DNA of 64,000 bases, taken from NCBI RefSeq assembly GCF_011813015.1, contig NZ_QHLQ01000001.1, positions 62,001 through 126,000 of the forward strand, read 5' to 3'. This stretch comes from Parasedimentitalea denitrificans. GTDB lineage: Bacteria; Pseudomonadota; Alphaproteobacteria; Rhodobacterales; Rhodobacteraceae. A program made the translations under genes and the position numbers. The notes under the pieces are model-generated. The model was not told where the DNA came from, did not search any database, and saw only the letters and a program-made list of their open reading frames with translations. Shown in pieces: positions 54,192 through 62,943 of the stretch (position 1 is the stretch's first letter; each line of letters begins with the position of its first letter).

Positions 54192-54553
54192 TCCCATTCC
54201 AGGGCCCCTTTTTTCCATTCATAGGCAAAGCCGATGGTCAAAACGCCCAGGAAAATCATCATCGACCAGAAACCGGTCATGCTGATGTCCTTGAACCCAA
54301 CGGCCCATGGAAACAGGAATGCAATTTCCAAATCAAAGATAATGAAAAGAATCGACACCAGGTAAAACCGGACATCAAATTTCATGCGTGCATCATCGAA
54401 GGCATTGAAACCGCATTCGTAGGCACTAACTTTCTCTGGGTCGGGATTGCGTACAGCCAGCACCACGGCGGCTAGAATAAGGACAATTCCAAGACCGATA
54501 GCTACGGCCAGAAACACTAGGATCGGGAGGTATTCCCGCAACATCTCTTCCAC
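54188..54553 (-). CDS. nuoA: NADH dehydrogenase (quinone) subunit A
   Basis: Small membrane subunit of complex I, three helices, 121 residues from GTG 54553. That start has aaggag six bases upstream; ATG 54544 is the alternative. The family motif [20 protein letters not shown], with the loop Cys, and [20 protein letters not shown] are present. It is the first nuo gene, read from the promoter at 54617-54645. Confidence 0.95.
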   Translation of the reverse strand: MEEMLREYLPILVFLAVAIGLGIVLILAAVVLAVRNPDPEKVSAYECGFNAFDDARMKFDVRFYLVSILFIIFDLEIAFLFPWAVGFKDISMTGFWSMMIFLGVLTIGFAYEWKKGALEWE

Positions 54554-54616
54554 GAGTGGCTCCTTTCCTTCGCGCTTTTCGCCGCGCGAGGTCAATTGGC
54601 GTGTTGACTTGGGCTG

Positions 54617-54645
54617 TGTCTACTCTCGTGATTTGCCAGCGTCAA
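54617..54645 (-). promoter_or_regulatory. Sigma-70-type promoter for the nuo operon
   Basis: On the minus strand: -35 TTGACG (54645-54640), 17-base spacer, -10 TAGACA (54622-54617). Transcription would start about 55 bases before the nuoA GTG. A GC-rich hairpin (cgcgc / gcgcg) lies in this leader near 54571-54588. Confidence 0.6.
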
Positions 54646-54711
54646 CCAAGGCATTGGTAATGATGACGGGGTTAAATATTGCAGCCCCTTTGCCACACAA
54701 TCGCGTTTAAT

Positions 54712-54730
54712 CCTTATTCTTTTAATAAGG
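54712..54730. other. Inverted repeat between liuC and the nuo promoter
   Basis: ccttatt (54712-54718) and aataagg (54724-54730) form a perfect 7-bp stem with a ctttt loop. It may end liu transcription or be a regulator site; the flanks do not decide. Confidence 0.45.
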
Positions 54731-54803
54731 AAAATGGGTTTCTCCCCCGCAAATCCCTTCCTAGCAAGGCCCTGTGCCAAAGGGGTATTTTTCAATTAAC
54801 TTT

Positions 54804-55586
54804 TCAACGCTGCCAGCGAGGCTTACGACGGTCGAAAAACGCTCCGATTCCCTCTTCGGCTTCTTCAGTTTGCCAGCGGTCGACCAGAGATTTTATTGTA
54901 TGATCAATGACTGAGTCGTCGATTTTTGGGCCCAAATCCCTCGCCAACTGCTTTGCGGCAGCCACAGCACCAGGTGCGCAGCTCAAATAGGGCACAACTT
55001 CGGCCTCAATGGATTCGGCCAATTGATCTGCTGGAACGACCTTAGCCAACAACCCAAGTTCGACAGCCTCCTCTGCATCAAACAAACGTGCAGACATAAA
55101 TACCCGTCGCGCCCTTGCTTCACCCATCCTAGCCAGAACATAGGGACCAATGGTAGCCGGAATGATCCCCAGCTTGGTTTCCGTTAGCCCCATTTTCAGA
55201 TGATCTACCCCAATGGCCACATCGCAAACCGAGATCATTCCGACACCGCCGCCAAAGGCATTGCCCTGAACCGCCCCAATCAAGGGCTTGGTCAATGTGT
55301 TCAACGCCTGCAGCATCTCTGCCAATTTGCGGGCCTCAGCAAAACGAGTCTCCGAATCTGCCTCCATCTGCGCCCGCATCCATGCGAGATCACCACCAGC
55401 ACAAAAACTCTTGCCCGCGCCGGTTAGGACAACCACCCGGATCGCGTCATCCTCGTTTATCTGCCGCGCAACATCAGTCAGCTCGCTGATCATCTTGCCG
55501 GACATGGCATTGTGTTTCTCAGCCCGGTACAGGGTAAGCGTCGCCACCCCACGTATATCCGTGACTAGGGAAATGGTATTAAACAT
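54804..55586 (-). CDS. liuC: Methylglutaconyl-CoA hydratase / enoyl-CoA hydratase family
   Basis: Crotonase-fold enzyme, 260 residues. In this operon it most likely hydrates 3-methylglutaconyl-CoA to HMG-CoA in leucine degradation. The oxyanion-hole motifs are GKSFCAGGDLAWM and VQGNAFGGGVGMISVCD; the C-terminal part has EAVELGLLAKVVPADQL. It is the last gene of the cluster, following liuE after 43 bases. Sequence alone cannot exclude another enoyl-CoA hydratase; the assignment relies on context. Confidence 0.9.
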   Translation of the reverse strand: MFNTISLVTDIRGVATLTLYRAEKHNAMSGKMISELTDVARQINEDDAIRVVVLTGAGKSFCAGGDLAWMRAQMEADSETRFAEARKLAEMLQALNTLTKPLIGAVQGNAFGGGVGMISVCDVAIGVDHLKMGLTETKLGIIPATIGPYVLARMGEARARRVFMSARLFDAEEAVELGLLAKVVPADQLAESIEAEVVPYLSCAPGAVAAAKQLARDLGPKIDDSVIDHTIKSLVDRWQTEEAEEGIGAFFDRRKPRWQR

Positions 55587-55629
55587 CTACGATCCTGTTT
55601 TATTGTAAGGGACTACCGCGCCGCGGTGG

Positions 55630-56484
55630 TCAACTGCCGCGCATGGTCCGTGCCATATCCGCGGCCTGATTAAGGATATCCTTGTCCAACCCGGTCTCAT
55701 AGCCCAGACGGGTCAGATGCTCATGCACCAGCTCCGTGGCCACATTCCCGGCAGATCCCGGTGCAAACGGACAGCCACCAAGCCCACCGACCGCCGCATC
55801 AAACACCCGAACTCCCATCGTCAACGCAGCATCGATGTTGTCCATCGCCCTGCCCGAGGTATCGTGGAAATGCCCAGCAAGACGTGTTGCAGGTACAACC
55901 TCGCGAACCGCCAATAACATCCGCGCTACCGAATCCGGAGTGGCCTGGCCCAGCGTATCTCCCAGTGAAATTTCATAGCACCCTAGTGCAAACAGACGGT
56001 CGGCCATCTCCGCTACTTTCTCTGGCGCTGTGGCCCCGTCATAGGGGCAGTCGGTCACACAGGAAATGTAACCGCGAACCGGTAGATCAATGTGACGGGC
56101 CGCTTCTAGGATAGGTTTGAACCGCTCAATGGATTCCTCAATCGTGGCGTTGATGTTTGCCTTGGAAAACCCTTCCGAAGCCGAAGCAAACACCGCAATT
56201 TCGCCCGCCTTGGCGCTCACTGCGTCATCATAGCCGCGCATGTTCGGCGTCAGCGCCGCATATCGAACTCCATCCGCGCGCTTAATGCCAGTTAGCACAT
56301 CGCCGCTACCCGCCATCTGCGGCACTTTCTTGGGCGACACAAAGCTGGCGACTTCAATGCGATTGAAACCAGCTTGGCTCAGGCAATCGACCAGGGCCAC
56401 TTTCTCGGCAACAGGGATCTCACGTTTTTCATTCTGCAGCCCATCACGTGGTCCCACTTCAAAAATCTCGACCCTATCGCCCAT
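55630..56484 (-). CDS. liuE: Hydroxymethylglutaryl-CoA lyase
   Basis: Splits HMG-CoA into acetyl-CoA and acetoacetate, the last step of leucine catabolism. The start at ATG 56484 has gggag 7 bases upstream, supplied by the tail of the intergenic motif copy C; 284 residues. The N-terminal VEIFEVGPRDGLQNEK contains the catalytic Arg/Asp, ALTPNMRGYDDAV is family specific, and GGLGGCPFAPGSAGNVATE carries the active-site Cys loop. His ligands of the metal lie in LAGHFHDT. Confidence 0.96.
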   Translation of the reverse strand: MGDRVEIFEVGPRDGLQNEKREIPVAEKVALVDCLSQAGFNRIEVASFVSPKKVPQMAGSGDVLTGIKRADGVRYAALTPNMRGYDDAVSAKAGEIAVFASASEGFSKANINATIEESIERFKPILEAARHIDLPVRGYISCVTDCPYDGATAPEKVAEMADRLFALGCYEISLGDTLGQATPDSVARMLLAVREVVPATRLAGHFHDTSGRAMDNIDAALTMGVRVFDAAVGGLGGCPFAPGSAGNVATELVHEHLTRLGYETGLDKDILNQAADMARTMRGS

Positions 56485-56490
56485 AGTCAA

Positions 56491-56520
56491 ACTCCCAGTT
56501 TCTTTTTGCCTAAAATACTC
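56491..56520 (-). repeat. GAGTATTTT-type intergenic motif, copy C
   Basis: On the minus strand: GAGTATTTT, aggcAAAAAGAA, actgggagt. It sits between liuD and liuE in the direction of transcription, and its purine tail provides the liuE ribosome-binding site. Confidence 0.65.
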
Positions 56521-56527
56521 AACTCTT

Positions 56528-56553
56528 AGCTGGCAGCCTGCGGGCCGCCAGCT
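56528..56553. other. Intercistronic hairpin between liuD and liuE
   Basis: agctggc (56528-56534) and gccagct (56547-56553), perfect 7-bp arms with further imperfect pairing inside. It may stabilise the liuD mRNA end or reduce read-through into liuE. Confidence 0.5.
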
Positions 56554-56565
56554 GTTTTGGCAAGG

Positions 56566-58506
56566 TTATTCGGCGTCTTCGCGCAAACGGATCAATGCAG
56601 CACCCGCCTCAACCTGGTCCCCATTCGCCGTCAAAACTTCGGCAACCACACCGTCACGCGCCGCCAGCAAGGCATGCTCCATCTTCATCGCTTCCAGCAC
56701 TGCCAGCCTGTCGCCCTCGCTCACAGCCTGTCCCGCTTTGGCAAAGACTGCTTTGATCAGCCCCGGCATTGGCGCCTCGATCACGTTCTTGTCTCCGCTA
56801 GCGTCAGCTTCGCGATCCAGCGGGTCAAACACCTCAAACGGCAAGCCATAGCCGTCAAAAACTGTGATCGTCGCACTTGATTGCACCACATCCGACATGA
56901 CCCAACTACCAATGATCCAGCCTGTGCCTCTGCGGTTGGCAACGACCTCATCCTCTCCGATATGCCAAATCTGGCGATCGGGACCATCAACCTCAACCTC
57001 AAGGTCAAACACCTCGCCCTGCCAACTCAACGAAACGGCCCGCCTCAAAGGCGTCCACAGCGTAAAGCCCTCAGCTTGATCCACTTTGGTCAGCCCCAAG
57101 GCCACCATTCCAGCCGCAACACGGTGATGCAGTTCGGCAACCGGAGCAGCTGTCAAACTGTCGATGTCACGCGCGATCAGCCCAGTGTCCACCTCCCCCT
57201 TGGCAAAACCCTGGTGCCCAGCCAGCCCCCCTAGAAAGGCAAGGTTGGTCACAGTCCCACCAACCTGCGTCCCCTCAAGTGCCCGGCTCAATTGCGCCAA
57301 CGCCACCTCGCGGGTCGGGCCATGTACGATGACCTTGGAAATCATCGGATCGTACCACGGGCTGATGGTATCCCCTGCCCGCACACCACTGTCTGCGCGG
57401 CAATCTTCGGGAAACTTCAGATGCGTCAATGTCCCCGTGGCAGGCAAAAAGCCCTTGGGCACATCTTCGGCATAAAGCCGCGCCTCAAACGCGTGACCAT
57501 TGATCGACAACTCGTCCTGCTGCTTGGGCAGGCTTTCACCCGCCGCCACCCGCAACTGCCATTCCACCAGATCCACACCGGTGATGGCCTCGGTCACCGG
57601 ATGCTCCACCTGCAGGCGGGTGTTCATTTCCATGAACCAGAACCCATCGGCGCGCAGGCCATCCGACCCATCAACGATAAATTCGACCGTGCCTGCGCCC
57701 TTGTAGCCAATCGCCTCAGCTGCTCGCACACCGGCCTGCCCCATTGCCGCCCGCACCTCCGCGGTCATCCCCGGTGCCGGCGCCTCTTCGATCACTTTCT
57801 GATGACGCCGCTGCAAAGAACAGTCCCGCTCAAACAGATGCACCGCATGGGTACCATCGCCAAACACCTGAATTTCAATGTGCCGAGGCTGCTGGATGTA
57901 CTTCTCAACCAACACATCCGGATTGCCAAAAGCAGTAATCGCCTCACCACGCGCACTTTCCAGAGCCGCCATAAAGTCCTCTGAGCGCTCAACCAAGCGC
58001 ATCCCCTTACCGCCGCCACCGGCCACCGCCTTGATAAGTACCGGATAGCCAATGCCGTCGGCCGCACCAAACAAGTGCTCGCTGTCTTGATTAGAGCCAT
58101 GATAACCTGGCACCACGGGAACACCCGCCTCTTCCATCAACACCTTGGCCGCGTCCTTCAGACCCATCTTGCGGATCGCATCCGCCGAAGGTCCGATAAA
58201 ACTCAGCCCTGCCGCCTCAACCGCATCCACAAATTCGGGGTTTTCCGACAGAAACCCGTATCCCGGGTGAATACCCTGCGCCCCACTTTGCTTGGCGACC
58301 GCGATTATCTCATCCCCGAGTAGATAGCTGTCAGCCGGGGCTGGACCGTGCCCGATGTGATAGGCCTCATCCGCCAGCGCCACATGCTTGGCCTCTCGGT
58401 CTGCATCAGAATAGACTGCAACAGTTTTTACGCCCATGCCCCGGGCTGTTTCCATAACCCGGCAAGCAATCTCGCCTCGGTTAGCAATCAGGATTTTATC
58501 AAACAT
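56566..58506 (-). CDS. liuD: Methylcrotonyl-CoA carboxylase biotin-containing alpha subunit
   Basis: Biotin carboxylase and carrier subunit of 3-methylcrotonyl-CoA carboxylase. The start at ATG 58506 gives 646 residues. Biotin-carboxylase domain: KILIANRGEIACRVMETARG, ATP-grasp loop GGGGKGMRLV, and EMNTRLQVEHPVTE. The C-terminal biotinyl domain has the modified lysine in EAMKMEHAL. The middle BT domain joins the partner. BirA (36416) would biotinylate it. It overlaps the small gene upstream by 8 bases. Confidence 0.95.
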   Translation of the reverse strand: MFDKILIANRGEIACRVMETARGMGVKTVAVYSDADREAKHVALADEAYHIGHGPAPADSYLLGDEIIAVAKQSGAQGIHPGYGFLSENPEFVDAVEAAGLSFIGPSADAIRKMGLKDAAKVLMEEAGVPVVPGYHGSNQDSEHLFGAADGIGYPVLIKAVAGGGGKGMRLVERSEDFMAALESARGEAITAFGNPDVLVEKYIQQPRHIEIQVFGDGTHAVHLFERDCSLQRRHQKVIEEAPAPGMTAEVRAAMGQAGVRAAEAIGYKGAGTVEFIVDGSDGLRADGFWFMEMNTRLQVEHPVTEAITGVDLVEWQLRVAAGESLPKQQDELSINGHAFEARLYAEDVPKGFLPATGTLTHLKFPEDCRADSGVRAGDTISPWYDPMISKVIVHGPTREVALAQLSRALEGTQVGGTVTNLAFLGGLAGHQGFAKGEVDTGLIARDIDSLTAAPVAELHHRVAAGMVALGLTKVDQAEGFTLWTPLRRAVSLSWQGEVFDLEVEVDGPDRQIWHIGEDEVVANRRGTGWIIGSWVMSDVVQSSATITVFDGYGLPFEVFDPLDREADASGDKNVIEAPMPGLIKAVFAKAGQAVSEGDRLAVLEAMKMEHALLAARDGVVAEVLTANGDQVEAGAALIRLREDAE

Positions 58507-58813
58507 CAGATCCATCCTCTTCCTGCACCCACTGCTTACAAAGATCCTCAGGGGCGGGAGTGTTCTTATTCCATTCAACAAATATGCCCCCATAAGGGGA
58601 GCATGGTTCTCCGGTTAGACAAGACCGAGAAGAGATGACCTGACCGTCGGTAGAGTTGTGGCCAAAATCCCTGATGGTCGCAGGCTGACCTGCCACCGAT
58701 ACCATCATCCCAATTTCAGGTATGCCTTCTACCTGCGTTAAACTCAGAGCTACGCCCGCTTCATTTTGCAGATGAAAGGCATCTTGTATCAGTCCTCTAA
58801 ACGGCGGCATCAC
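58499..58813 (-). CDS. Small unknown protein between the MCC subunits
   Basis: A 104-residue acidic protein with no recognised family. The start is GTG 58813 or ATG 58810, overlapping the liuB stop; the stop overlaps the liuD start. It contains [23 protein letters not shown] and a Cys-containing [14 protein letters not shown] stretch, with CKQW later. No signal peptide or membrane segment is visible. Tight overlap with both neighbours shows it is translated as part of the liu operon. Confidence 0.7.
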   Translation of the reverse strand: MMPPFRGLIQDAFHLQNEAGVALSLTQVEGIPEIGMMVSVAGQPATIRDFGHNSTDGQVISSRSCLTGEPCSPYGGIFVEWNKNTPAPEDLCKQWVQEEDGSDV

Positions 58814-60414
58814 ATCCGGAACACGCCAAAGCGTGTCTCCTCAATTGGCGCATTCAGCGCTGCGCTCAAGGACAGCGCCAGAACATCACGGCTCTTGCGC
58901 GGATCAATAATCCCATCATCCCACAGGCGTGCCGAGGCATAGAGCGGGTGACTTTGTTCTTCGAACATATCAATAGTCGGTTGCTTGAATTCTGCTTCTT
59001 CCTCGGCACTCCAGCTACCGCCACGCCTCTCAATGCCGTCACGTTTTACCGTCGCCAGCACGCCAGCGGCCTGTTCACCGCCCATGACCGAGATACGCGA
59101 GTTTGGCCAGGTCCACAGGAAGCGCGGCTGATAAGCGCGCCCAGCCATTCCGTAGTTGCCCGCCCCGAACGAGCCGCCGACCAGCATGGTGATCTTGGGC
59201 ACATTGGTCGAGGCTACGGCTGTCACCATCTTGGCGCCGTGGCGCGCGATGCCTTCGTTTTCGTACTTACGGCCCACCATGAACCCCGTGATATTCTGTA
59301 AGAACACCAGCGGAATCTTGCGCTGGCTGCACAGCTCCACAAAATGCGCACCCTTTTGCGCGGCTTCGGAAAACAACACGCCGTTGTTGGCAATGATCCC
59401 CACCGGGCACCCCTTTACATGGGCAAAGCCAGTGACCAGGGTCTCACCAAAGCGCGGCTTGAACTCATCAAAGCGCGAGCCATCCACCAGCCGAGCGATC
59501 ACCTCACGGATATCATAAGGCGTACGCAGATCCCCCGGCACCACGCCCAAGATTTCCTCGGGGTCATAGGCGGGATCTTCGGGGCTGGCCCAGTTCACGG
59601 TCAATGGCTTGGTCAGGTTCAGAGACAGAACCGCGCGGCGCGCCAGTGCCAGCGCATGGGTGTCATCCTCGGCCAGATAATCAGCCACGCCGGACAGACG
59701 AGTGTGTACATCACCACCACCAAGATCCTCAGCACTGACCACTTCACCAGTGGCGGCTTTAACTAGGGGTGGACCTGCCAGGAAAATGGTGCCCTGTTCT
59801 TTGACGATGATCGTCACATCCGACATCGCCGGCACATAGGCGCCGCCAGCGGTACAAGACCCCATAACCACCGCGATCTGTGGGATGCCCTTGGCTGACA
59901 TCCGCGCTTGATTGTAGAAAATCCGGCCAAAGTGGTCGCGATCTGGAAATACTTCATCCTGTTGCGGCAGATTGGCACCGCCGCTGTCCACCAGATAGAT
60001 GCACGGCAGATGGTTTTCCTCGGCAATCTCCTGCGCCCGAAGGTGCTTTTTCACGGTCATCGGGAAATAGGTGCCGCCCTTCACCGTGGCGTCATTACAA
60101 ACCACCATGACGTCTTGCCCATGCACCCGGCCAACACCTGCAATCACACCACTCCCCGGCGCCGCACCGTCGTACATGGCATGGGCTGCTGTCGCTCCGA
60201 TTTCCAGAAACGGAGAACCCGGATCCAGCAGGTTCGCCACCCGACGACGCGGCAACATTTTGCCCCGGCTTTCATGACGCGCACGAGAGCGCTCGCCACC
60301 GCCCATCCGTGCGGCCTCGGCGGCCTCGCTGATCTGGGCAAGTGCTTCCAGATGGGCGGCCCGATTAGCTTTGAAGCCTTCGGAAGAAGGCATGGCTTTG
60401 GATTGAAGTTTCAT
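58810..60414 (-). CDS. liuB: Methylcrotonyl-CoA carboxylase carboxyltransferase beta subunit
   Basis: Transfers the carboxyl group from biotin to 3-methylcrotonyl-CoA. The start at ATG 60414 (ggtggaga upstream) gives 534 residues. Carboxyltransferase motifs: [20 protein letters not shown], the [20 protein letters not shown] stretch, [18 protein letters not shown] and [19 protein letters not shown], forming the two oxyanion loops. It overlaps the secreted-protein gene upstream by 4 bases and the small gene downstream. Confidence 0.96.
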   Translation of the reverse strand: MKLQSKAMPSSEGFKANRAAHLEALAQISEAAEAARMGGGERSRARHESRGKMLPRRRVANLLDPGSPFLEIGATAAHAMYDGAAPGSGVIAGVGRVHGQDVMVVCNDATVKGGTYFPMTVKKHLRAQEIAEENHLPCIYLVDSGGANLPQQDEVFPDRDHFGRIFYNQARMSAKGIPQIAVVMGSCTAGGAYVPAMSDVTIIVKEQGTIFLAGPPLVKAATGEVVSAEDLGGGDVHTRLSGVADYLAEDDTHALALARRAVLSLNLTKPLTVNWASPEDPAYDPEEILGVVPGDLRTPYDIREVIARLVDGSRFDEFKPRFGETLVTGFAHVKGCPVGIIANNGVLFSEAAQKGAHFVELCSQRKIPLVFLQNITGFMVGRKYENEGIARHGAKMVTAVASTNVPKITMLVGGSFGAGNYGMAGRAYQPRFLWTWPNSRISVMGGEQAAGVLATVKRDGIERRGGSWSAEEEAEFKQPTIDMFEEQSHPLYASARLWDDGIIDPRKSRDVLALSLSAALNAPIEETRFGVFRM

Positions 60415-60863
60415 TCTCCACCCTCGTGTTTGGCCAGCCACTCTTTCAGCGAGATGGCGGCATAATATAGTCCGATTGCATTGAACGCCGCGCATTCTGT
60501 GTCTGCTTCGCAGCGCTGCGTATTCAATTGACTAAGAATGGTTTTCAGGCGTGTTTGGTAAAACCTAAGCTGAGGTTCTTCGCCTTGAATTTCGCTTGGG
60601 AAACTGCCCAAAAGCTGTTTGTTCCGCGGCTCAAACTCGAAGGTCAGCTCCCGGAAGCACTTCTGGCTATCTTGCACATGACGACAGTAGATTAGGATAA
60701 CCCCGGCACATTCGTCTCGTTTACTCACCCAATCCAAACCGCCCTTGACGTTTTCAATGCAGCGTTCCAACCAGTTTGATGGGGAATGCTCGTCCGCCAA
60801 ACCGGCGACGGCAGAGCCGAAGAGTAGTGAAAATATCAAAGAAAGAATTTGAAAGGACTTCAT
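60411..60863 (-). CDS. Secreted Cys-containing protein of unknown function, liu-embedded
   Basis: A 150-residue product with a signal peptide ([20 protein letters not shown], cleavage probably after GLA near residue 23). The mature part has six cysteines ([51 protein letters not shown]), suggesting disulfides. The pattern of a secreted helical Cys-rich protein recalls the LprI-like product two genes upstream, but I would not assign a family. Overlaps on both sides are 4 bases (ATGA). Confidence 0.75.
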   Translation of the reverse strand: MKSFQILSLIFSLLFGSAVAGLADEHSPSNWLERCIENVKGGLDWVSKRDECAGVILIYCRHVQDSQKCFRELTFEFEPRNKQLLGSFPSEIQGEEPQLRFYQTRLKTILSQLNTQRCEADTECAAFNAIGLYYAAISLKEWLAKHEGGE

Positions 60864-62392
60864 TCACCAATCTCCTCTCCCGCCGCCCGGCGCTTCAGCT
60901 CTTTGCGGATCACCTTGCCGGTCACCGTCATCGGCAGCGCCTCCAGAAACTCCACCTCACGCGGATAGGAGTAATGCGCCAGGCGTTCTTTCACATAGTC
61001 CTGCAGCTCTTTCTCAGTCGCAGAAACGCCCGGTTTCAACACCACATAGGCTTTCACAATCTGGGTACGCATCTCATCAGGCTTACCCACAACACCAACC
61101 GTGGCCACAGCCCGGTGGGTCATCAGGCAATCCTCAATCTCTGCAGGGCCAATCCGGTATCCGGCTGAGGTGATCACGTCATCCTCACGCCCAACAAAGC
61201 GAAGGTAATCGCCTTCCCAGACACCGCGGTCCCCAGTGATCAACCAATCCCCGCGAAACTTGGCAGCCGTCTCTTCAGGCCGGTTCCAATATTCCAACAG
61301 CATTGATGCTGAGCCGCGATGCACAGCAACATCACCTTCTTCTGCAGCTAGTTGGCCGTTTTCGTCCACCACCGCCAGCTCATGTCCCGGCACCGCCTTG
61401 CCAATGCACCCCGGACGCGGCTCAAAATCCGCCCCACAGGACGTGGCCACCATATTGCACTCGGTCTGGCCGTAGAATTCATTGATTGTCACCCCCAGCC
61501 GACGTCGGCCCCAGGCGAGCATCTCCGCACCCAGGGGCTCTCCACCACTGGCAACCGAGCGTAGGCCGTCGAGCCCCTGCCCGGCCGCCTTGAGCATGCG
61601 CAACGCGGTTGGCGGGAAGAACACATTTCTAACCTCACCACGTGAAATGACATCAGCACAGGCCTCGGGTGTAAACTTGTCCAGCCGCGCGGCGACTACT
61701 GGCACACCCAGCGCCAATCCCGGCATGGCCACATCAAAAAGCCCACCGATCCAGGCCCAATCGGCCGGGGTCCACAGGCAATCGCTGGGTTGCCCCAGGT
61801 GGTCATGACTGATCGAGACGCCCGGCAGGTGCCCAGTCAACACCCGATGCCCATGCAGCGCGCCCTTGGGGCTGCCGGTTGTGCCGGATGTATAGATCAG
61901 AACCGCGGGGGTTTCGGGTGTGGTCTGGGCAAAGACAACAGGTTCCCCCGGCAGGCCAGCCTGATCCACTATGATCGCCTCGGCCAAATCGCCAAGCAAG
62001 TCGGCACCCTCAGTATCGGTGAACACAAATTGCGCGCCAGCATCCCCGGCACGGCTGGCCAGTGCGTCACGTTTGAACAGCTTAAACAACGGCACAGAAA
62101 TCGCGCCGACTTTCCAGACTGCCAAATGCGCAGCAACGCACCACGGCGACTGACCCAGCAAAACGCCAACCCGATCACCCGTCTGAATGCGGGTGCCTAG
62201 GTAGCGCGCCAGCCCATCCACCATACCGACGAGGTCACCGTAGCTGACATCCCCCCGGTCAGGACCAGTCAGGTCGATAATTGCCAGCTGTTCCTTAGGA
62301 TGATCCAACGCCTGAGCAGCCATGTTCAACTGCTCAGGCAGATCCCAGCTTCCGTCACACCGTAGCCCTGGAGCAGTGCGTCTATCACTCAT
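60860..62392 (-). CDS. AMP-dependent acyl-CoA synthetase
   Basis: Activates a carboxylic acid to its CoA ester via an acyl-adenylate, 510 residues. Core motifs: LIYTSGTTGSPKGALHGHRV (P-loop), FYGQTECNMV (A5), WLITGDRGVW (A7) and the C-terminal VTGKVIRKELKRR with the catalytic Lys. Within this cluster it could activate a branched or short-chain acid entering the leucine/isovalerate route, as in Liu/Atu operons; the substrate is inference. The secreted-protein gene begins within its last codons. Confidence 0.92.
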   Translation of the reverse strand: MSDRRTAPGLRCDGSWDLPEQLNMAAQALDHPKEQLAIIDLTGPDRGDVSYGDLVGMVDGLARYLGTRIQTGDRVGVLLGQSPWCVAAHLAVWKVGAISVPLFKLFKRDALASRAGDAGAQFVFTDTEGADLLGDLAEAIIVDQAGLPGEPVVFAQTTPETPAVLIYTSGTTGSPKGALHGHRVLTGHLPGVSISHDHLGQPSDCLWTPADWAWIGGLFDVAMPGLALGVPVVAARLDKFTPEACADVISRGEVRNVFFPPTALRMLKAAGQGLDGLRSVASGGEPLGAEMLAWGRRRLGVTINEFYGQTECNMVATSCGADFEPRPGCIGKAVPGHELAVVDENGQLAAEEGDVAVHRGSASMLLEYWNRPEETAAKFRGDWLITGDRGVWEGDYLRFVGREDDVITSAGYRIGPAEIEDCLMTHRAVATVGVVGKPDEMRTQIVKAYVVLKPGVSATEKELQDYVKERLAHYSYPREVEFLEALPMTVTGKVIRKELKRRAAGEEIGE

Positions 62393-62445
62393 TATTCACG
62401 CCCCCTCGGGATCAACATCTGGTTTTCACAGCAACACCTGCAAGG

Positions 62446-62943
62446 CTATTCGCCTGACCACGTCTGCAGCAGATAGATCGACTGGAACGCGGTCAACCGG
62501 AGCAAACAGGACAAAACCGCCGGCCCACCGCCGCTGCCACCACCCCACTGCGACTGCTCAAAGTCACAGGTTGCGTCACGATAAGCGATCCAGGACCGCT
62601 GCATATCCCGCAATGCTGGCACCATACGGGGCGCAGAAGACTGCATACTGTCCAGCTCGGCATCCTGCGGTTTGTAGGCGTCTTTCAGCAGCTTATAGGT
62701 CTGGTTCAACTGCCCATCCCAATACACCCGCTCCTTATCGATACACTCCATCATTCCAATGGTTGTGAACCCTTCCTCAGAGTTCTCCATACAAGCGTTG
62801 GCTGACATCCCGATGCACTGCCTGCGATCATCGATCGTGTCTGCCTGCATTGCGCAGGTGTTTGTAGCCTCATCCGAATAGACCACTTCCTGTGCCGAAA
62901 CAGGGCTTCCCAAGAGTAGAGCTATAGCAAGTATTTTTTTCAA
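62446..62943 (-). CDS. LprI-like (DUF1311) secreted protein, liu-embedded
   Basis: A 165-residue product with signal peptide [18 protein letters not shown]. The start is TTG 62943, overlapping the liuA stop (TTGA), with ggggg seven bases upstream. The mature region is the LprI/DUF1311 domain: [20 protein letters not shown] and [20 protein letters not shown] are the characteristic segments, with paired cysteines. Some relatives inhibit lysozyme. It stands between liuA and the acyl-CoA synthetase genes, unusual for a metabolic operon. Confidence 0.88.
   Translation of the reverse strand: MKKILAIALLLGSPVSAQEVVYSDEATNTCAMQADTIDDRRQCIGMSANACMENSEEGFTTIGMMECIDKERVYWDGQLNQTYKLLKDAYKPQDAELDSMQSSAPRMVPALRDMQRSWIAYRDATCDFEQSQWGGGSGGGPAVLSCLLRLTAFQSIYLLQTWSGE

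Noticed and set aside
54592..54795. 67-codon frame on the minus strand before nuoA
   Set aside because: It covers the probable nuo promoter and has no ribosome-binding site.
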